Positions 33,332 through 41,902 are shown, numbered from the stretch's first letter. The stretch is 64,000 nucleotides of DNA from an uncultured Alphaproteobacteria bacterium (GCA_934232895.1 CAKQGH010000003.1:22708-86707); one strand, 5' to 3'. The notes: a model not told the origin generated them from the letters alone. Program-made: numbers and translations.

Positions 33332-33526
33332 ATGAACGAAATTGACCAAAACTATGCCCGCACATTTTCAACTGCGTCGGGTGCGGCGGTGCTGCAACAC
33401 CTGCGCCGGATGACAATTGAACGTGTGCTGGGGCCAAATGCGTCGGATGCCGAATTGCGCGGCCTGGAATCCCAGCGCGCATTGGTGCATTTAATTGAAA
33501 ATATGGTATCACGGGGGCGAAAATGA
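33332..33526 (+). CDS. Small phage protein after the portal
   Basis: This 64-residue helical protein (VLQHLRRMTIERVLGPNASD, LVHLIENMV) follows GGGGGAAA. Proteins of this type recur next to podovirus portals in alphaproteobacterial prophages (Bbp19-like small proteins). The role is unknown. It overlaps the next gene by four bases. Confidence 0.6.
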   Translation: MNEIDQNYARTFSTASGAAVLQHLRRMTIERVLGPNASDAELRGLESQRALVHLIENMVSRGRK

Positions 33527-33783
33527 AACAGGAAACAAATGCTCTGGGTGGTATTGTCGCAACACTGCGCGACAGTTGGTTTTTAATCGCGTTTATTGGC
33601 GGCATGGTATATTGGGTTGCGCGCCAGGATTCGTCCCTGGCGGATATCCAGCGCGCCGACACGCGTATCACAACACTGGAAAATCGCACGACGATACTGG
33701 AAACAGGCATCGGGCAATTACAGATAAAACTGGACACGATTCGCGACGATGTGTCCCTGATAAAAACCGCAGTGATAAAGTAA
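33523..33783 (+). CDS. Single-pass membrane protein with coiled coil (spanin- or holin-like)
   Basis: This 86-residue protein has one hydrophobic segment (SWFLIAFIGGMVYWVA) followed by a coiled coil (ITTLENRTTILETGIGQLQI KL-type heptads). The build resembles phage Rz-type inner-membrane spanins or small lysis-module proteins. It begins inside the end of the upstream gene and is the last plus-strand gene of the contiguous particle module. A lysis role is inferred from topology. Confidence 0.6.
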   Translation: MKQETNALGGIVATLRDSWFLIAFIGGMVYWVARQDSSLADIQRADTRITTLENRTTILETGIGQLQIKLDTIRDDVSLIKTAVIK

Positions 33784-33785
33784 TT

Positions 33786-33813
33786 TTTTCTGGCGCGCCG
33801 CGCCAGAAAATAG
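33786..33813. terminator. Hairpin closing the particle module
   Basis: TTTTCTGGCGC-GCC-GCGCCAGAAAA is an 11-bp perfect stem directly after the last particle gene. The T-run is on its left arm, so it would terminate best on the minus strand. Confidence 0.6.
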
Positions 33814-33817
33814 AGAG

Positions 33818-34127
33818 TAGAGAGCAATGGGGGTGTGTCCGTTGCGGACTAAGTTCCCCTCCTGGAACCACCCACGGAATTTAACAATTCCGCGGGGCCC
33901 GGGTCGGGGTGTCCGCCAGGACGGGGTGGTCTTTTGGTTGTCCCTGCGGGGCAATGGCCCCCGACCTTCGTCGGGGTGACGGAATAAAAACATTGCTCTC
34001 TGCTCTCTGCACTCTGCTCTCTGGAAAAACGACACCCCGGCACTGCGTGCCACCCCTCTGGCCAGAGGGGAACTCGGCGTGCGACAGAAATAAAAAGCGC
34101 GCCAATGGCGCGCAACATTGCTCTCTA
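33818..34127. repeat. Repeat-like intergenic element with inverted ends
   Basis: The 310-base stretch starts TAGAGAGCAATG and ends with the exact reverse complement CATTGCTCTCTA; another CATTGCTCTCT lies at 33991. Inside are runs of a CTCTCTG word (33995-34022), the palindrome CCCCTCTGGCCAGAGGGG (34053-34070) and a REP-like hairpin CCCCGACCTTCGTCGGGG. No gene is visible. The build suggests a short non-autonomous mobile or REP-type element. Confidence 0.5.
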
Positions 34128-34132
34128 TTAAG

Positions 34133-34157
34133 AAACGGGGCGAACGCCCCGTTTTTT
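34133..34157. terminator. Terminator beside the small lipoprotein gene
   Basis: ACGGGGC-GAAC-GCCCCGT is followed by TTTTT on the plus strand. It lies 11 bases past the stop of the minus-strand lipoprotein gene. Confidence 0.65.
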
Positions 34158-34167
34158 ATCACTTTGA

Positions 34168-34311
34168 TTATCTGCCACAGCTGCCAATCAATTTGGAGAT
34201 AGAAATATCTTTGTGCAGCAAGAAATCGTATTCGCAATTGCCAGATCTGTAAGAACCGGTGCAAGCAGCCAATGTCATAACGGCAAACAATGCCAACATA
34301 ACTTTTTTCAT
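34168..34311 (-). CDS. Small lipoprotein, 47 residues
   Basis: This gene starts at ATG 34311 behind GGAGA. The signal peptide MKKVMLALFAVMTLAAC ends in a lipobox (LAAC), then a short mature part TGSYRSGNCEYDFLLHKD with one further Cys. It resembles entericidin-like or phage-associated small lipoproteins only in size. The function is unknown. Confidence 0.55.
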   Translation of the reverse strand: MKKVMLALFAVMTLAACTGSYRSGNCEYDFLLHKDISISKLIGSCGR

Positions 34312-34389
34312 GTTTTCTCCTTTTGTCCAAAAGTTCAGTGGGATTATACAGGACCACATTCCCAAAAGCAATACAAAAAAGTTGAAATT

Positions 34390-34731
34390 TTATATTGCGC
34401 CGCGGGCATGGTATACGCGGATACCGCACACAATAATTACATCAAACCGGGCATCATATTGTCGCCCCAGGCGCGATAAAAATGTCTCTGCCGCGCGCCG
34501 CAGACGCACGCTTTGTGCGGGGGTAATAGCATCCCAACCGGCGGCGATGGTTGGGCGGCGTTTAACCTCTATGAATACGATGGTTTTGCCGCGGCGGGCA
34601 ATAATGTCAATCTCGGCACGACCCGTATTCCGACCGGTGACATATCGCGACCGCAAAATGCGGTATCCATGTATGCGCAAATACATACGCGCCCAAAATT
34701 CGGCAAATAATCCAGACTGATAGGAATTCAT
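34390..34731 (-). CDS. yraN: YraN/UPF0102 family nuclease-like protein
   Basis: This 113-residue protein shows the UPF0102 pattern GLFAEFWARMYLRIHGYRIL, then GRAEIDIIARRGKTIVFIEV with the restriction-endonuclease-type D...ExK core. The family is related to Holliday-junction resolvases, with no settled function. It lies on the minus strand between the particle module and the Mtd-type fibre gene. ATG 34731 is chosen because the family start MNSYQSGLFAE follows; a longer frame would add an improbable hydrophobic stretch. Confidence 0.82.
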   Translation of the reverse strand: MNSYQSGLFAEFWARMYLRIHGYRILRSRYVTGRNTGRAEIDIIARRGKTIVFIEVKRRPTIAAGWDAITPAQSVRLRRAAETFLSRLGRQYDARFDVIIVCGIRVYHARGAI

Positions 34732-34777
34732 ACCCACAATTATAGCAACCAAACCAAATAAAAACAAAGGAATTAAA

Positions 34778-35284
34778 ATGAACGATAATACAGAACAAAA
34801 AAACAACGCCCGCGCGGTCCAGCATCGCCGTGGCACGGCGGCCCAAAATGATGATTTTACTGGTTTGCCCGGGGAAATTACGATTGATTTAGATAATAAA
34901 TCCATCCGTGTGCATGATGGCACGACCCCCGGTGGCACAATGCTGGCACGTGCCGACTCATTGGATGGTGCCGATTATGTCGTCGCATGGCAAGTGCCAA
35001 CGGACGAAAACAACTATACTTGGTTCCGCAAATACAAAAGCGGCTGGGTTGAACAAGGCGGCAACCTGGCAACGCCCCCGACAAGCGAAGAATCAACGAT
35101 AACATTCCCATTGGCATTTACAGATACAAATTATTATGCCAACCGCACATTAAATTATTATGCTGCATCAAATGCGTGGGTTTCATACGGCGGTGGTGTC
35201 GTTTATGACAAAACAACCACAACCATGAAATTCAGACACAAAGGTTCGGTGTCATGGTATGCATCGGGATTTTGTGCACAATAA
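34778..35284 (+). CDS. Mtd-type fibre protein (major tropism determinant N-domain)
   Basis: This 168-residue protein opens with the Mtd_N-like motif HRRGTAAQNDDFTGLPGEIT, then DNKSIRVHDGTTPGGTMLAR, which in phages folds into the trimeric base of receptor-binding fibres. The C-terminal 100 residues are beta-rich (YANRTLNYYAASNAWVSYGG) and could bind a receptor. A close relative of the N-domain is encoded at 58884-59453. It follows ACAAAGGA and ends at a strong terminator. It is likely a tip protein for the particle encoded just upstream. Confidence 0.75.
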   Translation: MNDNTEQKNNARAVQHRRGTAAQNDDFTGLPGEITIDLDNKSIRVHDGTTPGGTMLARADSLDGADYVVAWQVPTDENNYTWFRKYKSGWVEQGGNLATPPTSEESTITFPLAFTDTNYYANRTLNYYAASNAWVSYGGGVVYDKTTTTMKFRHKGSVSWYASGFCAQ

Positions 35285-35309
35285 AAATAGCGGCAAGTCC
35301 GCTATTTTT
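35283..35309. terminator. Bidirectional terminator after the fibre gene
   Basis: AAAAATAGCGG-CAAGT-CCGCTATTTTT is an 11-bp stem between convergent genes. Confidence 0.85.
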
Positions 35310-36258
35310 ATCTGTTTGCGTTGTCCCATTCGACAAACTGTTTTATTCCGTCTAAGAATTTGGTTTTGGGTGAATAACCTAAGAGCGTTTTTGCCTTTGA
35401 CCAATCACATACGGTCTTATATACATCACCAGGTTGCATAGGTTTATAGTTTATTATCGCCTTTGTTTGCAAAACCTGTTCAATGGTTGCAATCATCCGT
35501 TTTAGTGATATTGGCTCGCCACCACCCAAATTTATAATTTCATACCCGGTTTTACTGTACTGTATTGATGCAATAATTCCTGAAATAATATCTGTTATAA
35601 AAGTGTAATCGCGTTTTGTGGTTCCATCCCCATACATATCAATTGGAGTTCCATTACGAATTTTTTCGACAAATTTCCTGATGGCTAAGTCAGGCCGTTG
35701 ACGTGGCCCATAAACAGTAAAAAAACGAAGACATACAGCGTTTATATTATACAGATGATAGTATGTATAAATTATCTGTTCACATGCAGATTTTGTTGCC
35801 GCATACGGAGAAATTGGTTCTGAAATTTTCAAATCTTCAGAAAATTGCTCCGATTTACAATTACCATATACGGAACTGGATGAAGCAAACACCAATTTTT
35901 TCACATTATGTATTTGCATTAGTTCCAATATATTTATTGTTCCAGTGATATTTGTTTCTGCGTACGCAATGGGATTTTCTAATGATGGGCGAACGCCAGC
36001 CCGTGCCGCCAGGTGAGCAACAACGTCAATGTTATTATCTGTAAATATTGATTCCATCCTGCCTGCATCACAAATATCACATCGGTACAGTTTGTAATTC
36101 TTATTTAATAAATTTGGTGAGACATTGCGCTCTTTTAATGCCACATTATAATAGTCATTGAAATTATCAACAGCAATTACATTATGGCCACTTGACAATA
36201 AAGTGTCAGCCAGATTAGAACCAATAAATCCTGCGGCACCAGTAATTAAAATGTTCAT
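35308..36258 (-). CDS. NAD-dependent sugar epimerase (UDP-glucuronate 4-epimerase type)
   Basis: This 316-residue short-chain dehydrogenase has the NAD-binding motif ITGAAGFIGSNLA, HLAARAGVRPSLENP (typical for UDP-glucuronate epimerases), the SSSSVYG strand, the catalytic PYAATKSACE (Tyr-x3-Lys), and RFFTVYGPRQRPDLAI. It probably interconverts UDP-glucuronate and UDP-galacturonate for surface polysaccharide. It ends the minus-strand glycosyltransferase operon and overlaps the upstream gene. The DNA is visibly more AT-rich than the flanking genes, a sign of transfer. Confidence 0.85.
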   Translation of the reverse strand: MNILITGAAGFIGSNLADTLLSSGHNVIAVDNFNDYYNVALKERNVSPNLLNKNYKLYRCDICDAGRMESIFTDNNIDVVAHLAARAGVRPSLENPIAYAETNITGTINILELMQIHNVKKLVFASSSSVYGNCKSEQFSEDLKISEPISPYAATKSACEQIIYTYYHLYNINAVCLRFFTVYGPRQRPDLAIRKFVEKIRNGTPIDMYGDGTTKRDYTFITDIISGIIASIQYSKTGYEIINLGGGEPISLKRMIATIEQVLQTKAIINYKPMQPGDVYKTVCDWSKAKTLLGYSPKTKFLDGIKQFVEWDNANR

Positions 36259-37094
36259 AAAACTTCACCTTTTTTATTAAAGTTTTGTGCTAATTTCTCT
36301 ATGTATTTAGTCATTACATCATCATATATGGTTGAATCAGCGCAAATCTGTTCCAATAATTCTTTTGTGCGTGGGTGAGTGCCCGTTAAAACAGAAGCGA
36401 TTTTATTGCGTTCCTTGTACCGAGCGACTGATTTTGTATAATAATGATTTATCCTTATTCTGTCATACGGCAAAATCTTGTCACTTTCCCATTGGTGGCC
36501 AAACCAGTCATACTTGTATTTTTTGCCGTCGGTATCAATGGAGTAGCAAAATATATGTGGAATACCTTGGTGTGGACTAACCATTTTTGCTATTTTTCTG
36601 GGATTTAATATAGATTTTAATCCATAGTGTTGCAGAGGTCTGTGCGTTGTATAATTTTTAATTACTAACCCATCTGGATCTGTTATGTGTCCATTTGGGC
36701 CATACATTATCCACGGACAAATTATTTGTGCAATACCGGGGCGTCGTGCAATGTCACGAATTATGCTTGGTATATCTGCTGCCTGTGCGGGAACTACAAA
36801 TTCATCAGCATCAATAAAGGCCAACCAATTACATTTTGTTTTGTGTGATTTTAGCGCATGGTTATATGCCAATAATTGTTGTTTTTGTCCTGGCCAATAA
36901 ATGTATTCCACTATTCCAGATTTAATATAAGGTTCCAAAATTTGCTTTGTAGAATCGGTACTTTCGTTGTCATAAACAAAAAAGCGTTCAAACCCAACGA
37001 GTTTATGAAACTCTAACCATTCTTTTATGTATTTGGATTCGTTTTTAACGATTATTACAGCTCCTAAAAAACATATGTTATTCTTTGAAGACAT
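36255..37094 (-). CDS. Glycosyltransferase family 92-like protein
   Basis: This 279-residue protein has the GT92 (DUF23) pattern: FLGAVIIVKNESKYIKEWLE, FFVYDNESTDSTKQ, and the metal-binding WLAFIDADEFVVP. It transfers a sugar to a polysaccharide or glycan. The start is ATG 37094 behind GGAG; the longer frame overlaps the upstream gene. It sits between a tri-modular glycosyltransferase gene and the epimerase, and shares their AT-rich composition. Confidence 0.8.
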   Translation of the reverse strand: MSSKNNICFLGAVIIVKNESKYIKEWLEFHKLVGFERFFVYDNESTDSTKQILEPYIKSGIVEYIYWPGQKQQLLAYNHALKSHKTKCNWLAFIDADEFVVPAQAADIPSIIRDIARRPGIAQIICPWIMYGPNGHITDPDGLVIKNYTTHRPLQHYGLKSILNPRKIAKMVSPHQGIPHIFCYSIDTDGKKYKYDWFGHQWESDKILPYDRIRINHYYTKSVARYKERNKIASVLTGTHPRTKELLEQICADSTIYDDVMTKYIEKLAQNFNKKGEVL

Positions 37095-39499
37095 TATTTC
37101 GTCTCCTTTTTCATCGGGTATGCTTCTGGTTGTTTGGCCTCGCCCAAGTATTGACGATAACAATTTGTAAAATGTCCCATGTCTAATGCCTGGTATCCGG
37201 CATTTGACAAGTCGTATGCCAATACCGTTGCCGTTGGGCCTGCGGCAATAAAAAATAATGTGTCGGCCGGTTGTTGCATGCATTCTGATAAAATACGATC
37301 ATAATCATCAAATGCGCTGGTGGCGGGAACATGAATCTCTGTTTTTGATTTTATGTTTCCGAAAATGCGTTCGTCATACTCAAATCGACCATTTTCTGGT
37401 ACAACAAAACAAACATTGCGATTACGCCATATACCAGTTAAATCGTCAATGGCCAACTCATAAAAGACCGCATCGCGCGAGAAAAATGAATTGCCGTATT
37501 CAGGGTTTATAAACAATGGTGACAATGTATCCCACCGTTCACGCCAATACCATTGCCAAAAAGACAGTCCATCGCGAAAGTTTGCGATATTATTATGCAA
37601 TGCGTTAAATGGCGGGATGCAAACAATCAACTTTGTGTCGCTTGGATGACGCAAAATTTCCAGCAATCGGCGTGATAATTCGTCGCTGGGGCGTTGATAC
37701 GGATCGTTTTTATTGCGTTGCATGGCGATATCAAATTCGGCGTCACCAAATCGCGCCAAAGATGCACCAGATTTTATCATTTGCAACATATCAGCAAAAT
37801 CCATAATTTTTGGAAATTTGGCCTTTATGTCCATTAAATTACAAAAATCACGAATAAATGTATCTGTGTGACTTATTTTCGAAATAATATCTGGATTCAA
37901 AAGGGTACCAATGCTTTTGTCGTATTCGGTGTCCATGTTCAAAGTGCCGTCACGAAATCCATTATAGAAATACCGCCAATGCGCACCAACGTCACGTCCC
38001 AATTTGGTATTGCGCTCGAATGCGGCACCGCCTGTAATCATTTTGTCGCGAAAACGCTGGCGACCGCGACTGCTGAAATGGTAAATCACAATATCATTCG
38101 CCGTTGTATACGGGTACCAATTTACAGTATCTGCATTATGATTGCCCATGTGAATATGAACGTATTCGGATGCACGAATAGCCACCTTGGGAATTTGACG
38201 TGTAAATTGGTTGAACCGTGACAATTTGCCAGCGGCCTGTAATTCGGAAATTTCGGCATCTGATAAATGATTATCAATCATTGTTGTGTTGTCGCGCCAA
38301 TCGCCACCGGTGTCCAACATATTGTAAATTGGTACAAACAACATATTTGCATACGATTCAGATAATTCATTTTTCAGGTTGCCAGATTTTGAACGCCAAA
38401 ATTCATCGGCATTGGCGTTTATAATCCAATCTGCCGTATATTTATTGCGCGCCAATGTTGCCATACGATGTACCCAATTTGCCTGGGAATAATCCTGCGA
38501 GGGTTCGTCAATAATTTCCAAAATCCATCCGCGATTTTTATATTCTTGCAATATTTCACGCGTACCATCGGTACTGATGTTGTCAGTGACAATAAAACCG
38601 TCAACACCCATGGAATGATGGAATTCCAGATTTTGACGAATTATATCCGCCTCATTTTTTACCAGCAATGTCATAATCAATTTCGGATTTTTTATTGCCT
38701 GGTATGATGGATGCAGATACCGGCTTTTTAATTTCTGATACGAGTTTCTGGAACGCATTAAGTGTACAAGCAATAAATGCAGTTTTCCAAACAATGGTAT
38801 TCTGCGTTTAATAAACAACGGCGCATGTTTTTTATAGATATATGATTTTAATTCATGCATTTTTTCGTCGTTAACATTGCACGCATTGCGCGAATTATCT
38901 GTAATGCGATACAAGAACAGTGTTTCGGGAATGCGATAAAAAGTTTTTCCGTCTTGGATAAAATTCAACCAAAATTCCCAATCTTCTAATCCGCCGCGCA
39001 TATTTATGTCATAGCCGCCATATTTATTAAAATCTGACTTTCTATACATTGCGGTATTTACAACACAATTATGCTCTGTCATCGTGCGGGGTGTCGGCAA
39101 ATCTACATTCAGCAGGCCATCACGTGCACCGAAATATTCAACATCGGAATAAATCACATCGGCCAGCCCCATTTCCATCGCGTTCACCATTTTTGAAACG
39201 CAGGTTGGCATCAGCTTGTCATCGGCATCCAATGGTAAAATATATTTCCCCGTGGCATGTGCGACGGCGGTATTGCGTGGAACAATCGGGGCGCCCGTAT
39301 TTTGTTTTAACGCGATGATACAAATACGCTCATCTGATTTTGCGTACTGTTTGGCAATTTTTAGTGTGCCATCAGTGCTGGCGTCATCAATAATTATCAG
39401 CTCCCAATCAGGAAAGTCTTGTTTTAATACGCTGTCAATGGCATCACCAATATATTGCGCCTGGTTAAATGCCGTCATTATTATCGATACTGTGGGCAT
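37094..39499 (-). CDS. Three-module glycosyltransferase (GT2 + GT92-like + GT-D-like)
   Basis: This 801-residue protein contains an N-terminal GT-A module (about 1-240; PTVSIIMTAFNQAQYIGDAI, LPLDADDK). A central module (about 270-560; LIMTLLVKNEADIIRQNLEF, WIINANADEFW) is similar to GT92/GT2-like transferases. The C-terminal module (about 590-790; SGASLARFGDAEFDIAM) carries the DxE motif and fold pattern of GT-D (DUF1792) enzymes. Such fusions can add successive sugars. The start is ATG 39499 behind GGAG. Confidence 0.8.
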   Translation of the reverse strand: MPTVSIIMTAFNQAQYIGDAIDSVLKQDFPDWELIIIDDASTDGTLKIAKQYAKSDERICIIALKQNTGAPIVPRNTAVAHATGKYILPLDADDKLMPTCVSKMVNAMEMGLADVIYSDVEYFGARDGLLNVDLPTPRTMTEHNCVVNTAMYRKSDFNKYGGYDINMRGGLEDWEFWLNFIQDGKTFYRIPETLFLYRITDNSRNACNVNDEKMHELKSYIYKKHAPLFIKRRIPLFGKLHLLLVHLMRSRNSYQKLKSRYLHPSYQAIKNPKLIMTLLVKNEADIIRQNLEFHHSMGVDGFIVTDNISTDGTREILQEYKNRGWILEIIDEPSQDYSQANWVHRMATLARNKYTADWIINANADEFWRSKSGNLKNELSESYANMLFVPIYNMLDTGGDWRDNTTMIDNHLSDAEISELQAAGKLSRFNQFTRQIPKVAIRASEYVHIHMGNHNADTVNWYPYTTANDIVIYHFSSRGRQRFRDKMITGGAAFERNTKLGRDVGAHWRYFYNGFRDGTLNMDTEYDKSIGTLLNPDIISKISHTDTFIRDFCNLMDIKAKFPKIMDFADMLQMIKSGASLARFGDAEFDIAMQRNKNDPYQRPSDELSRRLLEILRHPSDTKLIVCIPPFNALHNNIANFRDGLSFWQWYWRERWDTLSPLFINPEYGNSFFSRDAVFYELAIDDLTGIWRNRNVCFVVPENGRFEYDERIFGNIKSKTEIHVPATSAFDDYDRILSECMQQPADTLFFIAAGPTATVLAYDLSNAGYQALDMGHFTNCYRQYLGEAKQPEAYPMKKETK

Positions 39500-39500
39500 T

Positions 39501-40340
39501 TCATCTCCATTTAATCTTGAACAGGGGGATAAATTCAAACAACTGGACCCAGTTATGCTTTATTTTCAGTAATGGTATTTTCCCAAACAGACGCAGCCGA
39601 AAGCGCGTTTTGTCGCAAAAATATTTTACATAATCTGCATAATATGCGGGGTATTTATTACGTAACTGGGTGCTGATTGCACCCGAGGCACGTTCCATTT
39701 TGGGATATTGTTGGTTTGTTGTGTTTGTTGCCAGCCAACGATATTTAACCAATACCGTTTGTAAATTATGAAAATTTGTCACATCCATCAACCGCGCCCA
39801 CAGACGATAATCTTCGGCGGGACTGTAATATTCTTCGTATTCTATATTATTATCGGTCAACACCGATTTGCGTATCATTGACGCCGTGTGTGCAACATAA
39901 CAATTTTCAGTCAAACATATTTTTATATCTGTGTCCCATTCTGGCTTTTTTTCTATACTGTTTTGATCACCAAAATATTGCAGCCAGCCCGATACCACAC
40001 CAATGTGCGGATTTGCGTCCAGGAATTCAACCTGTTGCATCAGGCGCGTTGGCACGGATATATCATCATGGTCAAATATTGCAATATACTGGCCGCGCGC
40101 CATTTGCAGTAATTTATTGCGTGATGCCGATATACCCATATTGGTTTTGTTTTCAATGTATTTAATACGCCGGTCCCCATACGATTTAACAATATCGCGC
40201 AGGTATGTTGCATCGGGCGAGTCGTTCAGAATCAGAAATTCAAAATCTGTAAATGTTTGGCTTAATATAGATTCAATGCATTCGCGCAAATGCGACGCAT
40301 CTGTCCGATAAATCGGCGTCAGTACTGATACTTTTGGCAT
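39501..40340 (-). CDS. Glycosyltransferase family 2
   Basis: This 279-residue protein has a GT-A fold: KVSVLTPIYRTDASHLRECI, the SRNKLLQMARGQYIAIFDHD region with metal-binding DHDD, and YYSPAEDYRLWARLM. It is the first gene of the operon running to 35308 and has its own promoter at 40404-40432. Its C-terminus (LFGKIPLLKIKHNWVQLFEF) recalls a tail segment of the next protein (RRIPLFGKLHLL), a hint of shared ancestry. The donor and acceptor sugars are unknown. Confidence 0.85.
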   Translation of the reverse strand: MPKVSVLTPIYRTDASHLRECIESILSQTFTDFEFLILNDSPDATYLRDIVKSYGDRRIKYIENKTNMGISASRNKLLQMARGQYIAIFDHDDISVPTRLMQQVEFLDANPHIGVVSGWLQYFGDQNSIEKKPEWDTDIKICLTENCYVAHTASMIRKSVLTDNNIEYEEYYSPAEDYRLWARLMDVTNFHNLQTVLVKYRWLATNTTNQQYPKMERASGAISTQLRNKYPAYYADYVKYFCDKTRFRLRLFGKIPLLKIKHNWVQLFEFIPLFKIKWR

Positions 40341-40403
40341 AAATTCCCCTTTGCGTTTGAAGACAAAGGCGCCACAGGTATGCGTCCTGTGTCGCTGGGG
40401 TAT

Positions 40404-40432
40404 ATATTAGTGTATGTGAAATGCTTTTGCAA
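40404..40432 (-). promoter_or_regulatory. Promoter of the glycosyltransferase operon
   Basis: On the minus strand TTGCAA (40427-40432), 17 bases and TAATAT (40404-40409) form a good sigma-70 promoter about 65 bases before the first start codon. Confidence 0.6.
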
Positions 40433-40461
40433 TGAAAATGTCGCGCCGTGGCGCCGGCGCA

Positions 40462-41244
40462 TCAAAATGCATACGGTTTCGATTGGAAATTTTCCCGGGC
40501 CTGTTGAATATTCAATGCCGCATCAGATGCATATCGACCGTTGTCCACCAAATCCAGCGAGCCATAATACGCCGTCATCATTGGGTCGTATGCGTTTGTG
40601 GTTGAAATCCATTTGTCGGCCCCGGAATTCGGTGCGCCATATTTATCCAGCACATTTTGCCAAAATGCCAGGATTTTTTTCTGGCGTTGGTCGGCGAATT
40701 TTTCGTCGGCCCCCTCTAAATCATTTACATCGTTATTGTACACCACGCGCCACACAACATTGTCGGTTGCGTTGCTGGTAAAATACACGGTGATTGTTTC
40801 GCCCGTGTTTTCTCGCACCAGGTGCAATTCCGATGCGTACATCAGACCGCGCCCACGCGCCAAACTGTTTATACATTTTGCCAATTCGGCCGGTGCGACC
40901 GAGCCACCCTGGCGGCATTCATAATCCAGGTTATATTTCCAATCCTTGGCAATGGTGTATATTATGCTGTTATCCTTGCGCGGGGCATATAATCCCTTGG
41001 CATGGAAAAACAGTGTGTGTATATCATCAAACGACATCCCCAACATAATGCCCGCAATATCAAACGATGCCACCGGTGCCGGGGTTGCGTCATCGTTTAA
41101 TTCAACATCGGTCGTGGTGATGTCGGCATCGTCACTGTCGGTGATGGCGAAATTGTCAAAATCAAACGGGTCATCGTCCGCCATGGCGCACGGCGTCACG
41201 CCGATAATTCCAATTGCAAATAAAATACCAAATATACGCTTCAT
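40462..41244 (-). CDS. Secreted protein of unknown function, last gene of the VirB7/B8-like cluster
   Basis: This 260-residue protein has a signal peptide (MKRIFGILFAIGIIGVTPCAMA), an acidic linker (DDDPFDFDNFAITDSDDADI) and a periplasmic domain starting FDIAGIMLGMSFDDIHTLFF. The pattern GIxLGMSFDxI is seen in small periplasmic domains that precede a folded repeat, and may be a substrate or assembly factor. GGGGA precedes ATG 41244. It follows the second VirB8-shaped gene by 16 bases. Confidence 0.65.
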   Translation of the reverse strand: MKRIFGILFAIGIIGVTPCAMADDDPFDFDNFAITDSDDADITTTDVELNDDATPAPVASFDIAGIMLGMSFDDIHTLFFHAKGLYAPRKDNSIIYTIAKDWKYNLDYECRQGGSVAPAELAKCINSLARGRGLMYASELHLVRENTGETITVYFTSNATDNVVWRVVYNNDVNDLEGADEKFADQRQKKILAFWQNVLDKYGAPNSGADKWISTTNAYDPMMTAYYGSLDLVDNGRYASDAALNIQQARENFQSKPYAF

Positions 41245-41260
41245 AGTGTTCCCCGATGTT

Positions 41261-41902
41261 TTATTTTGCCACTATTTCATAAACCTGGAATTTGAACAGG
41301 CCGGCCGGGTCGCCGCCCGCGTCCAAATATTTGTGCACGCCGCGCTCCACAATGGAATCGCGAATTCCGGGTTCAAATCGTATTTTCATAAACAGGGTCC
41401 CGCGCGAAATTTCCGGCGGCATATCCAAATCGTTCGGGGTGCGCCAAGTGTGCAATTCGTAATCAGCCTGCCAATAATCGCTGCCCGTGGGGCGGGTAAT
41501 ATCATTTATAACCGCGGCGGTACGCATAGATTTTTCGCCGGCCATTTTATCAATTTCTTCGGCAATGGTGTTTGACCACTGACCAAACACCGCCGCCCCA
41601 GACATTTGGGCCAATATGCTGTTGTTGCGTGTGCGGCGCGCAATGTTTTCACGGTCGGGCACAACATAGAAATATTCTGTAATATAACGGTCGACCAATA
41701 AATTCATTATTCGCATATCGCCCATTTCATCAGGCGTTTGAATTTCACCGGGTCGGTCGGTGGATAAATTGTTCGGCTGGAAAAAATATGTGTCGGTGGT
41801 TGTGCGGCCGCCCGCATCATAAATTGCGCCCGTCAAATACAAGGCCGCAAATGTAAAGCCCAGCATTATAATTCCGAATAAAAATATTCCAATGCGTTTC
41901 AT
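41261..41902 (-). CDS. VirB8-shaped membrane-anchored periplasmic protein
   Basis: This 213-residue protein has one N-terminal membrane helix (IGIFLFGIIMLGFTFAALYL) and a periplasmic domain with the order MNLLVDRYITEYFYVVPDRE ... YWQADYELHTW, like the NTF2-type domain of VirB8. It is distinct from the upstream VirB8-like protein. Its ATG overlaps the TGA of that gene (TGATG), so they are translated together. Two VirB8-type subunits in one system are known from Rickettsiales. Here the second assignment is by topology and context and is less sure. Confidence 0.6.
   Translation of the reverse strand: MKRIGIFLFGIIMLGFTFAALYLTGAIYDAGGRTTTDTYFFQPNNLSTDRPGEIQTPDEMGDMRIMNLLVDRYITEYFYVVPDRENIARRTRNNSILAQMSGAAVFGQWSNTIAEEIDKMAGEKSMRTAAVINDITRPTGSDYWQADYELHTWRTPNDLDMPPEISRGTLFMKIRFEPGIRDSIVERGVHKYLDAGGDPAGLFKFQVYEIVAK

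Noticed and set aside
33718..34429. Several overlapping frames of 80-180 residues in the repeat spacer
   Set aside because: They read through REP-like hairpins (HPDEGRG-type translation) and word repeats, with no ribosome sites and no composition like real genes.
41261..41902. TTG at 41905 as the start of the second VirB8-shaped protein
   Set aside because: The ATG three bases later overlaps the upstream TGA in the usual TGATG coupling, so the ATG is preferred.
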